Below are positions 11,462 through 24,423 of a stretch of 64,000 bases of DNA, in pieces. Both the position numbers and the translations under genes were made by a program. How positions within the stretch are numbered: the first letter of the stretch is position 1; every line of letters starts with the position of its first letter. Source of the stretch: Zygnema circumcarinatum. Lineage: Eukaryota; Streptophyta; Zygnematophyceae; Zygnematales; Zygnemataceae. The stretch covers positions 1,759,008 to 1,823,007 of the forward strand of contig CM074808.1 in assembly GCA_037447605.1 (NCBI GenBank), in the 5' to 3' direction. The notes below the pieces were generated by a model, which searched no databases, was not told the DNA's origin, and saw only the letters and a program-made list of their open reading frames with translations.

Positions 11462-12196
11462 ATGGGAGCTGCGCATTCAGCAGCGAAGATAAGTAGCATC
11501 CTCCACGGGAACGCGGGTTCTGATTCGAATGATGAATCCACATGTCTGTCAAGAGACTGCAGTAGAGAAAATCAGGTAAAAAAATGGATTTTTTCCAGCA
11601 GACAAAAAACTGGCACTTCTATGAGGGAACCCGCATGTTATGTCGTAGGATTTTCTTTTTATTTTCCTAGTAAACAACCTGAAAAATCTCCTTTATTCTT
11701 TCATTGTAACCCGATCCCCTCTAGGCATTTGGCTCCCTCAAGCATTGCAAACTGCAAACTTGGCTCTGAGGAAAGGACAGTTCACCTTTTTTTGGCCCAT
11801 CTCTCGTATTGCCATCTTTCTAAACATTGGAATTTTGAATGCAATGCGAAGTAGAAGATGGCAGATTCTGAGGCTTGATTTTTTTCGTCAATAACCCTTT
11901 GGTCACCTGTGTCTTGAAAATGTCTCACGTTTTTATGATGGTGAAATCGAGGTTCTTTTTATGTGGACAGTGCATTGACGGGCAGGATTGATAGCTGTGT
12001 GGTCAGTTATTTAAGAAAAACGAAACATTGACACACATGTACTCTATGCGTTTGTTCTATTACGTTTATACATGCGATCGGTTGCCCTGAACAGCTTTGG
12101 CAAGTCCCCTTCACGCTCCGGCAAAGTGGCACTACTGTTGAAAGTCTGGGCCATGTACAGTCTGATTCTTCCAGCGAGTCTTTCCCTACTTCCCAG
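11462..12196 (+). CDS. Hypothetical 5' exons of an unidentified gene
   Basis: Two exons join in phase 0: 11462-11575 (starting ATG) and 12095-12196, both with plausible GT-AG borders. The product begins MGAAHSAAKIS, which fits an N-myristoylation consensus (Gly at 2, Ser at 6), and continues into a Ser-rich stretch (QSDSSSESFPTSQ). I do not recognise a family. Downstream exons were not resolved; an in-frame continuation past 12196 is also possible. The pieces at 13662-14481 could belong to the same gene but I found no phase-consistent chain between them. Confidence 0.3.
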
Positions 12197-13661
12197 GTTT
12201 GTTGCAAAGGGATACTCCGTTCGTCAGATTCTTTGGCAGAAGCACCCGGCATTAGTAACTCAGCATTGAGCTTTTCGAGAAATTAGAAATGTAGGAGCGA
12301 AGGTTTGGTGTTTACATTTCAGTTGTCCGAGTGTTGAACGTTGGTGTTCATCCAAGCATTTCATAGGCAAACGGCAATTGTGGCAAACATATGCACCTAC
12401 CACCATGTATTGGTGTTGAATCATTTCAATCTCAAGCAAGGGGCTTTCTGTATGGGTAGTGGAACTAATTGTATCCAAGTACTTACTGCTGTTTCTTTTC
12501 CACCTGTTAAAAATGTGCAACGAAGTAGGACGGAGCCCGTTGTCCTCTGTATCCCGTTGGCTACAGGTACATTCCGACAAAGCCTGCTTTATGCATCACT
12601 TATCTATTCTATCCAAATAAAGCAATAGTGAGCTCCATTCAGTACATTCGGCGGATTGCCAAGTTATCACCTTACATCACTAATGGCAAACATGTACTGC
12701 GTCTATGAAGGGCTCGGAGAAACTATGTTCGACGGGAATGGGAGCTCGAAGTCTCGTGCACTGACAATGGTCAACTTTTGTTTGTGGCGAGTTTTTTCCC
12801 GGCTCTTCCCATTGTAGTCCTGCTTTCTGTTTTGCATGCACTGGTGGGGTCAATTAGACAGTCGTGAGCTGATCATCCCTGCGGACAAGCGCAGTCCTGA
12901 CAAGGTTCATTAAGTGTTGCAGAAGTCCATTTCGCAGGTTTTCTGGTGAAATCATCTGTCACCCCTGCAGATGTTACTGCTGTAGAAGACTTGGAAAAGT
13001 TGTTCAAAGAGTCAATGAGCTAGAGGGCACGCTTGACTTTATCCTGCATTCTATTGGCATGAGCCCGAACGTCAGAAAAAATAAATCTTACGGCGATTTG
13101 AATTATGATTGGTTTCTTAAAACCTTGGATGTATCTGCGTTGTCGTTTCATAAAGTCATGCAATCAGCAAAAAAATTAGTTGCAATGAACGACTGGGGAT
13201 CTATTCATGTGGCTTAACTTCAGTCAATGCAATGCCTTCTCAGGCCCTGGCTGCTTATATTCCTTCCTTCCCCTGAATCAACTTGCAGATTCTTTGGGTC
13301 GAAGATGCCTGCCTTCTTCATTACATCGGTCCATTTGAGGGATTCAAAATGATTGCCTCAAGCTGAGACTGCCATGTGCTCGCCTTGGAACAATATGGCA
13401 GGTGACTGGAGAAGGAAAGGAGAGATACGAGGGGGCTACTCCCACTGCTCCGTGGGCACTTCTTGCTCTCCACCATCGGCATTCGACCGTTCTGAATGGG
13501 CCGCAGGTGAGGAAGTCACTTGAGATGCTGCAGCCACTTGAAACTGCATAGCAACCCACTCAGGAACATGAAAGGAGAAAAGACTCACTTTTCGTTTTAG
13601 TGTCATGCTGAGTTCACAAGGAAAAGCCCTCTCTCAGCATCAGTTTCTCGCCACCTGACAG

Positions 13662-14481
13662 GCGTTTGGCTTCACCGACCCGGCTCTCCGTCGCCTGCTT
13701 CGACAGCTTCACTGCGCTGACCCATTGAACCTGCCAGATACATTTGGTACGTTTTTCAAGATACAGTATTTTCTGCATAAGTTCGTGAGTACTTTGTACT
13801 TGATGAACTGATTGAATGCAGTTTTCGCATTTTCGCTCCTGGGCTTGTGCCCCCCCTTTCGGAACTGATTTTTCTGTATCATTTTCTCCTCCAATTACGA
13901 AAGGTAAAAGTCGAGAGTCTCATGTTGGCTCCACCTCTTTCTGTGGGTGAATAAGGGCAGTTCCACGACAGCCCTTTCGACTGTTCTTGACTTCGCCAGC
14001 ATCCCCCACCCAGGCAGAGACCCCCCCACCCCTTTCCTCTGCCAGAAGCGCATCTGCTGCCTCTCAGAGCGCGTTAGAGGGTGGAGCCCATCCCGTGCGG
14101 CAATCTGAATGCAGCGAAGTTCCTAGGGCGCAAGTTTCGGCACTAGTAACAAACAACAGTGGGGCACCCTCTACATCTCATCACCTCTTCACTGCTCCCA
14201 AAAGGAGGCGAGTGTGCAGCGGTCAGGCAGCCACTGGAGCACCTGCAAGTCCGACCATCTTGGGGAAGGGGAAGGAGCAGTCTTATACTCCAGCAGCTGC
14301 GGCAAACGGATCCGTGTCTCCCGGGCGTAAGGCACAGAAGGCTGCCCGTGACCGGCAGCGAAGGGCAGAGAGGAAGGCTGCGCAGGCAGCAGCTAATCTG
14401 CTTCTCACTGCGCGGGCTGGAAACCAACCCAGCCATCACGAGCGCAGAAATGAAACCCCTGCGGAGAAAGTCTTGACCTGA
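13662..14481 (+). CDS. Hypothetical 3' exons with basic Ala/Lys-rich tail
   Basis: Exon 13662-13746 (AFGFTDPALRRLLRQLHCAD...) splices in phase 1 to 13961-14481, ending in TGA. The join reads ...LPDTFVPRQPFRLFLTSP. The last exon is Ser/Pro/Ala-rich, contains a nuclear-localisation-like APKRRRV and a basic helix KAARDRQRRAERKAAQ, and looks disordered overall. Phase agreement and the open 521-bp last exon argue for a real gene. I do not recognise the family and the upstream exons are uncertain. Confidence 0.45.
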
Positions 14482-15466
14482 GAGCCACAAGCAATGGACT
14501 GCTGCCAGCATGGTGTCTCTTCGCTTCCTCTGCTTTTGGGAGCAAGCATCCTTCCGGTGCTGAAGTGCCCCAGCTTTTTGAAGGAGCCGCTTCTGACTCG
14601 AACGGCAATGTGGCCTCTTCCAAAGGAATATGGCCCCTAGTCAACGTGTGTAACACAACTGCATGCAGTATTGAAGTTGCCTTTTGATAAACTTTTGATA
14701 AAGTGCAGTACATTGAAGCAGTCGTGATCTGCACGAATGGATGGGTAACCACAAAAGGTGTTGCTTTGAAACTCGTAACACGAAGGGACGAAGTGGTGAT
14801 GTCCAGGGTTTCTTTTTGTTTTTTTTAAGTTTCCAGGCAATTGAGAGATCATTTTCATTTGCGAACGACTGCATACATTATGCGGCCTGCGGCCTCAAAC
14901 AAGTATGCGAGAGAACACAATCACATAAAGGGCAAAGCAACCATTATTATACTATTATACCGTTTGCATCTTCCTTGCATTACGAAAGGTGACAAATTCA
15001 GCCCCTGCATCACCACACGCCGATTGGCCCAATCGGTGCATCTGCAGCTCCTCTTTATCGGCCAGCTTCCCACTTCCCAGCGAGAGAGCATCATCCTGCT
15101 GGAAAGCAAAGCGATATTGGTGAGGCAGATAGGCATCGCAAGCGCAGCAGGTCGGCCACAGGAGCTCTGCGATTCCTGACTCACACATCTGCCGAGGGAG
15201 AGATTCAAACCTCAGCGCGCGTCGCTCGCACGCCTGCTTTCGAAGTGCAGACGAAGGAAAGGGTCGCAGACTCGACGATGTGCAGTCAGTCGGCTGTGAT
15301 ATGTTTTGCAATAGTGGCACCGACCGCGCTATTGCAAGTCTACTGCTCAGAAGGTTGTAACGTGAAGTTTGTCACAGGAGGGAGGGTATAACCGATAGCT
15401 CTGCTCCTCGCACTGGCGACTCATAAGAGCTTCCGAAAAAGTATTGAATTCAACGCCTTTTTTCAG

Positions 15467-15601
15467 CATTCTGCGTTCAGTTTAGTATGCTGTCGGGTCT
15501 CGTCAAGGCCATGAGAGCAGAAGGCGAGAACCTGCCGCAGTCCGATGCAAAAAAAGTAGATTCTTACGAAAAGAGAGCTGGCGTCCAGCGTCAAGAACAA
15601 G
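15467..15601 (+). CDS. Candidate coding exon of an unidentified gene
   Basis: This open exon-like segment lies between a good acceptor (ttttttcag, ending 15466) and the donor CAAG/gtaat (15602). It reads ...FSMLSGLVKAMRAEGENL and continues with a charged helical stretch (KKVDSYEKRAG). The ATG at 15487 could be an internal Met or a start. No downstream partner exon was found before the REV1 start at 16562. The donor site sits inside the target-site duplication of the adjacent hAT-like insertion. Confidence 0.3.
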
Positions 15602-15606
15602 GTAAT

Positions 15607-16038
15607 TAGGGTTGGGGGCACGGGGGCACGGGCATGCCCGGGGGGTGGGCATGCCCCCCATTTTTTACCGTCCGTGCCCGGGGCACGCCTCCAAAAATTT
15701 TCCCCATATATTTCGTGCCCCCCCGTGCCCCCTTGTCACGTGACGCTTACCTCGTACGACCGGGCCCGGGCCGGTGACGATTGTTGTGTTGAGTACTGTC
15801 CGTACTTTTCATATTTCCGTACATTTGTACCTTGATCCGTACATTTAGTACATTCATCTGTACTTTTCGTACCTTCATCCGTACCGATTTTAAAATATTA
15901 TATTCTTTTTGGGGCCGATTTGAATTGCTCAATGCAGTCACGTCACGGGGCACGAAAAAGGGGCATGCCCCCCCCCCCTTGGGGGGGGGGCACGTGCCCC
16001 TGGGCACGGGTCGGAGTGGGACCGTGCCCCCAATCCTA
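15607..16038. mobile_element. Non-autonomous hAT-like element (432 bp)
   Basis: It is flanked by a perfect 8-bp target-site duplication AAGGTAAT (15599-15606 and 16039-16046). Ends are inverted repeats: left TAGGGTTGGGGGCACGG, right complement TAGGATTGGGGGCACGG, 16 of 17 identical. The element has G- and C-rich subterminal arms with many GGGCAC/GTGCCC boxes and an AT-richer middle, and no transposase frame. An 8-bp duplication and YARNG-like ends are hallmarks of the hAT superfamily. Confidence 0.85.
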
Positions 16039-16561
16039 AAGGTAATGCTGAGTCTAATGCTCGTTGATAAGTTTTGGAGTGAAAAGATACTCTGGTCGGA
16101 AAGCTGAATTCTATACATGCTTGATGCCTTGGGTCGAACAAGAGGTGTCTCGGGCGACGACGGTGGCCAGTACTTGACGCATCTTTAATACAGGCACAAA
16201 ATAACATAACAGCAAATCTGCAGAACACAAACAGTAGAAAACGACCACTTGGTAAAAGAGCCATATCAAGGCAAGGATTCTCTTGCGGGTGGCAGACCCC
16301 TTATATGGCCTTCTAGCGCAAGTACTCTTCAAAAGGAAAACCCTAATGTCCCGTGTTCTTTTCCGAAGGATCCGTTTTGTATATTTTCCGCCTTCAGCTG
16401 TGCCTCGGGGGGGACATACATGCAGACGACGGCCAGAGAAGCACGCAAACATACAGACCATGACTGGTGGTGCGGTGACGTAACGTGTCGGTTGCATGTT
16501 TAATACCACTCTGTTTTCCTGGAGTGCATTTACGGGAGACGGCCAGCGTTAGCCTGCTGTA

Positions 16562-19500
16562 ATGGCTGATCCCAAGAGAGTTCATTTGGAGAGGTCTGTG
16601 ATCTGGTCAGCGCCATCAAAGGAGAAACAAGCGGAGTCGAAAGGGTTGAAGGGATTGGTTTCTTACACAGCTCAGCATCAGCATAGTGGAAGGGATGAAA
16701 CGGAGAGCAAACAGAGCGAGGCGTGCACATGGAACTTCGGAGAGTTTGGAAAGTAAGTCGGTTTGGTCAAGACTGGACTTGAAGTTTTCAATTTACTGCA
16801 CCCAACCCAATTTTACTCAATTATACTTGTAACAACCAGTACGGGTAAAGTCTCGCTACTTAAAAGTAGAGCTGAACTTCAGTCTTGTGGAATTCGTTTT
16901 GTCAAGTAAAACAGGCTTAAACATTGGCCATACTTAATCAGACGAGATCAGGACTCGCTAGTTAGAAATCTGAAGCTTCTACTTTAGTTAATGAGATTAA
17001 ATAGTTAACATGATAAAAGCAAATGATTGGAGCCCAAGAATGAGTGGAAGATTACAGAGGCTGCTCCTTTACACGCAGATCGTTAGAAACAAGACGAGAG
17101 CACATTTCTCTGCTTGTCATTCTTAGGCGCCTCCATGGGTTTAATCTGCAGAAACTAGTTGAAGCTGTTCTTCTGCAAACATGAAAATGAACAACAAATA
17201 ACCTTTACCGAAGCTCCTCCATCCTCTATTTCCTGACCACTTGTCAGCTAATTTGAACTCGTGACTTTTTCATCACCAATGTTGAATGATGAAGTAAAGG
17301 TGCCTTATGGTTGCATTGGATGGTTTTCTCTCAGGTACATGAACGAGAAGACGAGAAAACTTCGCGAGCAGTTTCAGTCAGACGCTACGGAGAGGCTGTT
17401 TCAGTGAGTGGTTTTTTTTTTGCTTCTTTTTGTACCAGCTTTTCTTTCTCGAAAAAATGATTAATGAAACATTTGAGACTGAATGTTGGCAGATTTTCCA
17501 TATTTACCTCTTCACCCATAACAAAAAGGATATTTCCATGTTCAGTGTTCGTGTTCAAGTCTGTGCTGTGTCATTCCTATTTTCTAAAAAAGAAAACGCC
17601 TTGCTACTTAATCAGCAGTCGTGTCAGCCTTCACTCATTTGTCCCTCTTGTATTGCTCAAGGTTTTTAGGGTTAGTCTTATTGTCAATGCCACGGGATGC
17701 ATTCGCAGGCCTCCAAAAGTCCATAGAGCCGACGAGAGTTTGAAGACTGTCTCCTTGGACGGTCTCAATAATATTTTTGAAGGGGTCACCATATGGGTGA
17801 ATGGATACACCACTCCCCCTCATCAGGTACAACTCTCTGCTTCGTTATCAATACACCTCACATGAACTTCGTGAGGACCTGTAGCCCAACCACATCTACT
17901 TCTTCAATGTTCTGGTTCGTTGAGAAGAGAGATATAGTTTTCCTCATTGTCTGGCACTATTCACTGGACGAGCGTCGTTCTATTCCAATCTGTTTTATTG
18001 TTTATTTTCTTTGGAATTTTAGGCTGGTAATTTCTGCTTTTTAAAGGTATCCCGAACAAATTGTGGCAGGAGCTCCGACGCCTCATGTTGGCACATGGAG
18101 GCATCTTTGAAAATTATTACAGCAACTCACGGGTGACGCATATCATCTGCGAACATCTTCCTGACGGAAAATACCTCGACTATAGGTTTGCTCCATGCAG
18201 CTCATAATACAACCCTTTTAAGAATGGTTAGAGGTTATGTATGATTTTCTTGTTGAGATCTGAGGAGTCGACTGACAGATCTTAAACTCGAGAACAGCAA
18301 CGTTATTATGCAATAGTGTGCACAGAGGACGACTTTAAAGAGTTCCCAAGGTGGGCCAACGCCTCCGGTTATGAAATTGTTGTTTGCAATTAATGTAGTG
18401 CAAGCTTAACCAAAATGTCCAAACCAAAGCATCTCATTGAAAAGAAAGAATCTGGAATGTATGGGAGTGATTCAGCATTTACAATCAACTGTAGGTGAAC
18501 GGACTAGCGTGGAAGATGGGGAACGTCCAAATTTTCGCTTTTGTGGATTTCGAATTTCAGGATGTAAGCTTTTGAATCTGGGTTGCAGGCACAAGAAAAA
18601 ACTTCCTCCCATCTTGAAGCCTCAATGGGTGACCGACTCCATCAAGGCGGGGAGACTGCTGCCAGGTGGCGCTTTGCTACTCGCTGTCTTCTCGTTGTCG
18701 TTTCTTTTACCTTTTGCTTCCGCTCCGTTCCAAGGACTCTGTTTGACGGATCTCCTCTACCTCTTTCTTTCTCGTTCCTTTTTTCAAACTCCGGTGATGG
18801 AAATTATTACTTTTTTTTGGGTGCTTTAGCGTTTATCCGTGACTTGCCGGGAGGTTTGCACTCCGTCGAGCTTGTTAGCAATTACTTTAGTAAGCTGCGA
18901 CGATAAGACCTGCATTCTGTTGTTGATGGGAGGAGTTCGGCATGTGATGGCGGCTGCAGTCGATCATTACAAGCTGCTCCGCTTAGCCTACGACCATCCC
19001 GGGCAAAGTACTCTCGATCCGACCTTAAAGAAATCTCCGGCTCATTACGCTTTGGAAGGCTCACGTGGAGGCAGTTCAAGGAAAGGTAATTCGCAGGGAG
19101 ACTTGGAAACCGAAAAGGAAGTTATGGAAAGAATTGCTGCGCCGGATGAGGGGGAAAGTATGATGGCCACAAGGGAAGCAGAGGAAGGGGGGTTCAGCAA
19201 ACCAAGGCCAGATGCAGTGAATTTTGTGGAGTGCGGCTACCTTCATATGAATCCAAACAGTGATGGGAAGAGTGCGAAAGGGGGGCTTTGCCATGAAGAG
19301 TTAGTGCAGTCTGACAACTTAGCATGTGGACCTATCGGAGTCAACCTAGAGAGGAAACAAGATCTTTCTGACATGAGAAGATGGGCCATTGAAGATCAAG
19401 CGGGAATGTCAATGGAAGTCGCAGTGGAAAGAAGTAATGGTCCAGCTGCAAAGGGCACACCCATGGCAGAGTCTGTCAATGGGGACCAAAGAGCTGGACA

Positions 19501-22500
19501 AGCCCTGATTTTGGATGAAGATGAGGGAAGACATGGCGATGGAGATGAGACGAATAATGTGGAGAAGGAGGGGAGAGGCGATGTGCAGAGGGGGTCAGCC
19601 ACGAGTCCCAGTAAGGTGGTCCCTGCTCGCTCTCACTCCACCAAGGGAGATCCAAACTTTATACAGAACTACTACAAGGCAAGTGCTGCACTTCAACCGC
19701 CATTGTCACCTCAAAATCATGTCATCCTGTTTGCAGATCTTAGTGTTTTACCATATCCTCGACGTGTCTGCCGGCCGTACAAGCTAATAAACCCATTTCT
19801 GATGTTCCCTGCAGCATTCCCGCCTTCATTTCATAGGCACATGGCGGAACCGCTACCAGGCAGCCCATGGGTCGGCAGGTCCCCTGCCTTTTCCAGAATC
19901 TCTCAGAGAGGGGGAGAGGGAAATGCACGGCAGCCATGGCCGCAGTGGTGAGCAGCCCCCAGTGCCAAAGGTTGGCTCGGCGGAGCGGACCATTCTTCAT
20001 ATTGACATGGACTGCTTCTTTGTGTCGGTCGTTGTACGCAATCGACCCGAGCTCGTGAATGAATCCGTGGCAGTGTGCCACTCAGACAGCTCGAGAGGGA
20101 CGGCAGAGATTTCGTCAGCCAACTATGTGGCCAGAAAGTTTGGAGTAAAGGCGGGGATGTTTATGCGGGAGGCTAAGTCGCGATGTCCAAACCTTGTTGT
20201 TCTTCCGTATGACTTCGAGGCATATCAAGAAGTAGCAGATCAAGTGAGTGAGAGCGCATGTGGAGAAAAGCAAAGTAGCTGTGTGGTCTGGACTAAGTCT
20301 CCTCTGCTGTTTCTATGCAGTCAGAGCCTTTCCCATTTTTCTCTGCTTCATGAAAGTGCATTGTGCAGTCTAAGTTGTTTTCGTTTAACGGTCTTGTTGA
20401 CACCAACTCGTAAATTTAGGTAAGAGGCATCCTCAGAATGCAAATGCAATCCAAATCAGATTTTGGCGAATCTTTCAGCGAGAATGTGGTTTTCTCTTCC
20501 GTCTGCTGCACCCAGGTGTACTCTATTCTCCACCGTCACAGCAGCGTTGTGCAGGCCCTCAGCTGCGACGAGGCATTTCTTGATATCACCGGCTTGGGAG
20601 ATGCAAACGAAATCGCTCTCTCCATCAGAAAAGAAATTTTCCAAACGACCCGCTGCACTGCAAGTGCTGGGATCGGCCCCAACCTGCTTCTCGCCCGCCT
20701 TGCCACCCGCAGAGCAAAACCTGACGGCCAACTTCAGGTGTCACTCGCTCAGGTGAGACAGAATCACCACTTTCATCATTTTTTTTTTTTTAGTTATTGA
20801 CAAATATCCTGTCTGTTTGCTGCAAGTTACGCATCCACGACCAGCATATGCCAAATTTTTTTTTTTTTTTCCCTCTGCTCTTTCACCCACAGGCTTCCGA
20901 GTTTGTAGCAGACCTGCCGGTTGCAGACCTGCATGGGGTCGGCTGGGCACTTCGTGACAGACTGCACTCCAAGGGAGTGAAAACCTGTGCAGATTTGCTG
21001 CAGCTCTCACTTGAAACCCTTCAACGCGAGTTTGGGGAGAAAACAGGAGACATGCTGCACTCGTACGCGCGGGGGAGAGACTCGCGGTCCGTGCAATCTG
21101 CGCAGGAGAGGAAGTCTATTGGAGCAGAGGTCAACTGGGGAGTGAGATTTTCAAACGATGGCGATGCACAGACCTTTCTGCAGGGACTTGTAGAGGAAGT
21201 TTGTCGGCGTCTCTCAGCTGCGCGAGTGAAGGGGCGGACCCTCTGTCTTAAAGCAAAGAAGCGGAAAGCTGATGCTCCCAAGGAGCCGGCCAAGTTCATG
21301 GGTTGTGGGGCATGTGATAATTTGAGCCGCTCTGCGAATCTTGGTGCTGCGACAGATGACCCCTTAGTGTTGTTGAAGGTAAGCAGGAGGCTGTATGCAG
21401 CTCTGCAGCTGAACCCTTTGGAAGTGAGGGGGGTGGGCCTGCAAGTGACAAGGCTTGATTCTTCCTTGGGCGGAGGAAGGAGTGGTTTTGCTGGAGGGGG
21501 CTCCTTGCAGGGCCGCCTCTCCGCACCTTGGGGTTCAGGGGAGCAAAGGGGGAGAGCTGGGAGGGCTGAGGGAGGGGATGTGGGTGGTGATCCGCATTCA
21601 GAAGCAGAGGAAGCTGAAACGGTTATGAACTCTGAGCAGCAGCCGGAGCTGGGAGGAGGAGTGGAACATGAGGAGTTAGAGGTCAGGGAGGCAGTGAAGA
21701 GGCGTGAGGAGGGTCTGGGGGTGAGGAGTGTGGAGGTCATTCAAGGAGAGGAGGGGAAAGAGGAAGTGGAAGGGAGGGGCATGGGGTTCAGGGAGCAAAC
21801 AAAAGGGGAGCGATTGACAGAAGGAGGAAATTTTCAGAGGGAGGGAGATGCACGAGAGGAAAGCTTGCAGGTGAAGGATAAAGCCGTAATCCAGGCCCCC
21901 TTCCTGCCTGCGGAGGGAGTATCGGGGGAAGCAGGTCCAAGTATGCAGCAGCGGGTTAAAGAGTCTCACGGACTACCGTCCGTTTCTCAGCTTGATCCAA
22001 CGGTCCTTGCAGAGTTGCCTGAGCAGATCATTGCGGAGTTAAAAGCAGCTTACGACGCAGACTGGGGTTCGGATCAATGGAACCTTCGAAAGCAAGAGGT
22101 CGTAGGGAGATGTGAAATGAAGAGGCATTGTGAAAACCTTGAAGGTATGAGAAATGGTGGGGAGACGGAGAGGGAGGAAGAGGAGGCTTTGCCTCATCAA
22201 CTCATGCCAAACGGCTCTATGATTAACCCGAAGGATAGTGAGGGGACGGTGTGCTTGGATGTCGCACTAGCGAATGGCAGTAGGCAAACAGAAATGGATA
22301 GGGGGAACCGTGATATTACCGAACACGCAAGCGTGGAAGTTCTCCCACCAGCTTCTCAGGTAAAGTGGTGAACCTCGGAACATACTTTTGAACATACATA
22401 TGCTGAAGAAGTGCTCGATGTCTGGCAGTTTCTGAGAGGGGACGAAAGCTCTGTCGAGAAGAGGGAAAGATGAGGTGTGTACTCAGGTCTCCTCACTCAA

Positions 22501-24423
22501 TCCTGCTCTCTACCCCCCTCTCTCTCCGTCCTTCTCTCCCTCCCTCCCGGCCTGCAGCTGGACCATGCTGTGCTGGACGCTCTCCCACTGGAATTACGGC
22601 GCGAGTTGGAGCGTGCCTACAAGCAGAGGGAAGTCGGCATTCGGAGAAGGGCGAGCTCACCTCCCCGAACGCATACAGCAACAGGCATGGCTACAAGGTG
22701 AGAAAAAGGCAGGAAATCTTCGAAGGATAAATTAATGGAAGCGGAGTGGAGAGGTCATTACTCTGCCTGGGCACTGATGCGTACGGTGAAAAATGGTAGC
22801 TACCAAATGAAGGCACGACATCATTCCGGGAAATAGTCTTTTAGTTGTATTCGAAGTTTGGAAACGATTGCGTTCCACGTGCAGCTTTTTGGTAAATGCA
22901 GAGTATTGCAGGGGCATGCTCACTCTAACAGGCAGCGAGTGTGTTGCAGGGGGAGGAAACGTGCTCAATTCGCCGACCGAGGTGATCGCAAAAGGCAGCG
23001 GACACTCTTTCAGTTGGTGAAGACAAACGATCCGGTAGGTTCAAGTCATAACCAGTTCGTCAATACAGATTGTCCGGAGTGCAACCCCTACAAGTGGGAT
23101 GAATTGGAGCACAGGACCTCTTGCTCTCTGCTGAGAAACGAGTCCTTGAGACCTTGAAAAAAAGTGAGAGAAAGGATCTGAAACTTGCATGTGGGTGGTT
23201 GTTGTGAGGGAGGTTGTGTGTGCTGTGCCAGATTCCTCAAAGAAGCAGTCACTCCGACACAGGGGGGGGCTGCAGTGAGAGTACTGTGAGCCATTTTTCA
23301 GAGGAATATGTCTCAAAAGAAGACATGGCAGAACTCACCAGCAATGCAGCAAACTCGATGCATCCTGCTGCAGACTGCCCTACTTTGCGACTTGGGGGTC
23401 AGGAATATGAGACACATGCGGAGCAAAGACTTAAGCCGACAGAGGAGAGGGAACACGAAGGGCTTGCTAGTAGTTGGTCAGTGTCGCTCACTCAAATAGA
23501 CAAGCAAGTGCTGAGTGAGCTACCGCAGGATGTGCAAGAGGATGTCTTGCGAATAGCGCCTCCTCATAGAAAGGACATTCGAGGCAGTTGTGGAAGCATT
23601 TTGAAAGGGGAAGAGGCAAGAGGAATGCCATCTGTTGCCCAAGTCAAAGAAGTGACAAACTTTAAGGTCAAAGGGCCGCAAGAGAACACGTTGAAAACCC
23701 CACTTTGGATAACGTTCTTGACATGTAAATATTCGAAGAACAGTTATGCGCAGTTTCCAGCTGAGACAGCTGCATCAAAGAATGGCCCATCTTCTTTGTC
23801 ACAAGCGCTGAAGCAGGTGTGGTGCAGCGGCTGCTGTCAGCATGTCCCCCCTGACGTGGCCCCCTCCGCAGCCGCCACGTGCAGCGCAGCGGTTGTTGAG
23901 TACGCGGAGAGGGTCGTTGAGCGCGACCTTGAAGAAGTGGCGGCACTCGCCGCCATGCTTCGCAGGTCAGTGAGTCAATGTTGGTCGGAGAGGGTACAGT
24001 AAGCAGCAAGAAGCAGCCACAGGGAAGTGAATGTGAATGTGAATGTGAACATTGGGTTTCGTTCCTTTCGATCTTGCAGGTTGGCAAGTCAATGGCCGGT
24101 CTGGCAGCTTGTGGAAAGCAGCTCTGTTCCAGTCATCCAGGTGAGAGTGAACGTGACAAGGGAGGGGGGGCAGAAAGGAATAGAATTGGCTCAGCATGCT
24201 TACAGGATCATCACATTCGGGGGTTCGTGAACTTTGCAGCAATCTTCTGTATCGGCTCCATTTTTAATTTCTCTTGTGTGCCCGCATGTTCCACACATTG
24301 CAGGACATGGTGCGACATTTGTATGGGGGGCAGTTGACCGGCTATGGGCCGGCTGTTGAAAAGGAAAGAGGGCCAATTAGCGGCGGCGCATGTATCTGCG
24401 CTGCTGAAAATGGCGGGTCGTAG
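16562..24423 (+). CDS. REV1: DNA repair protein REV1 (Y-family polymerase)
   Basis: Deoxycytidyl transferase and scaffold of translesion DNA synthesis, nuclear. Fourteen exons join in phase: 16562-16752, 17335-17403, 17709-17826, 18070-18185, 18589-18665, 18960-19678, 19815-20243, 20516-20752, 20893-22359, 22558-22697, 22950-23034, 23232-23965, 24080-24140, 24304-24423 (TAG); 1520 residues. In order: YMNEKTRKLREQF, a BRCT domain at about 105-190 (IFEGVTIWVNGYT, GGIFENYYSN, THIICEHLP), a disordered acidic linker, DPNFIQNYYK, the catalytic core from about 490 (HIDMDCFFVSV, SSANYVARKFGVKAGMF, SCDEAFLD, SIGAEVNWGVRF), and three ubiquitin-binding motifs (SQLDPTVLAELPEQI, LDHAVLDALPLEL, TQIDKQVLSELPQDV), then the C-terminal interaction domain. 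Catalytic acidic residues are present. The protein is longer than Arabidopsis REV1 (about 1100) because of linkers. Intron 6 (19679-19814) starts GC, not GT. Confidence 0.95.
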
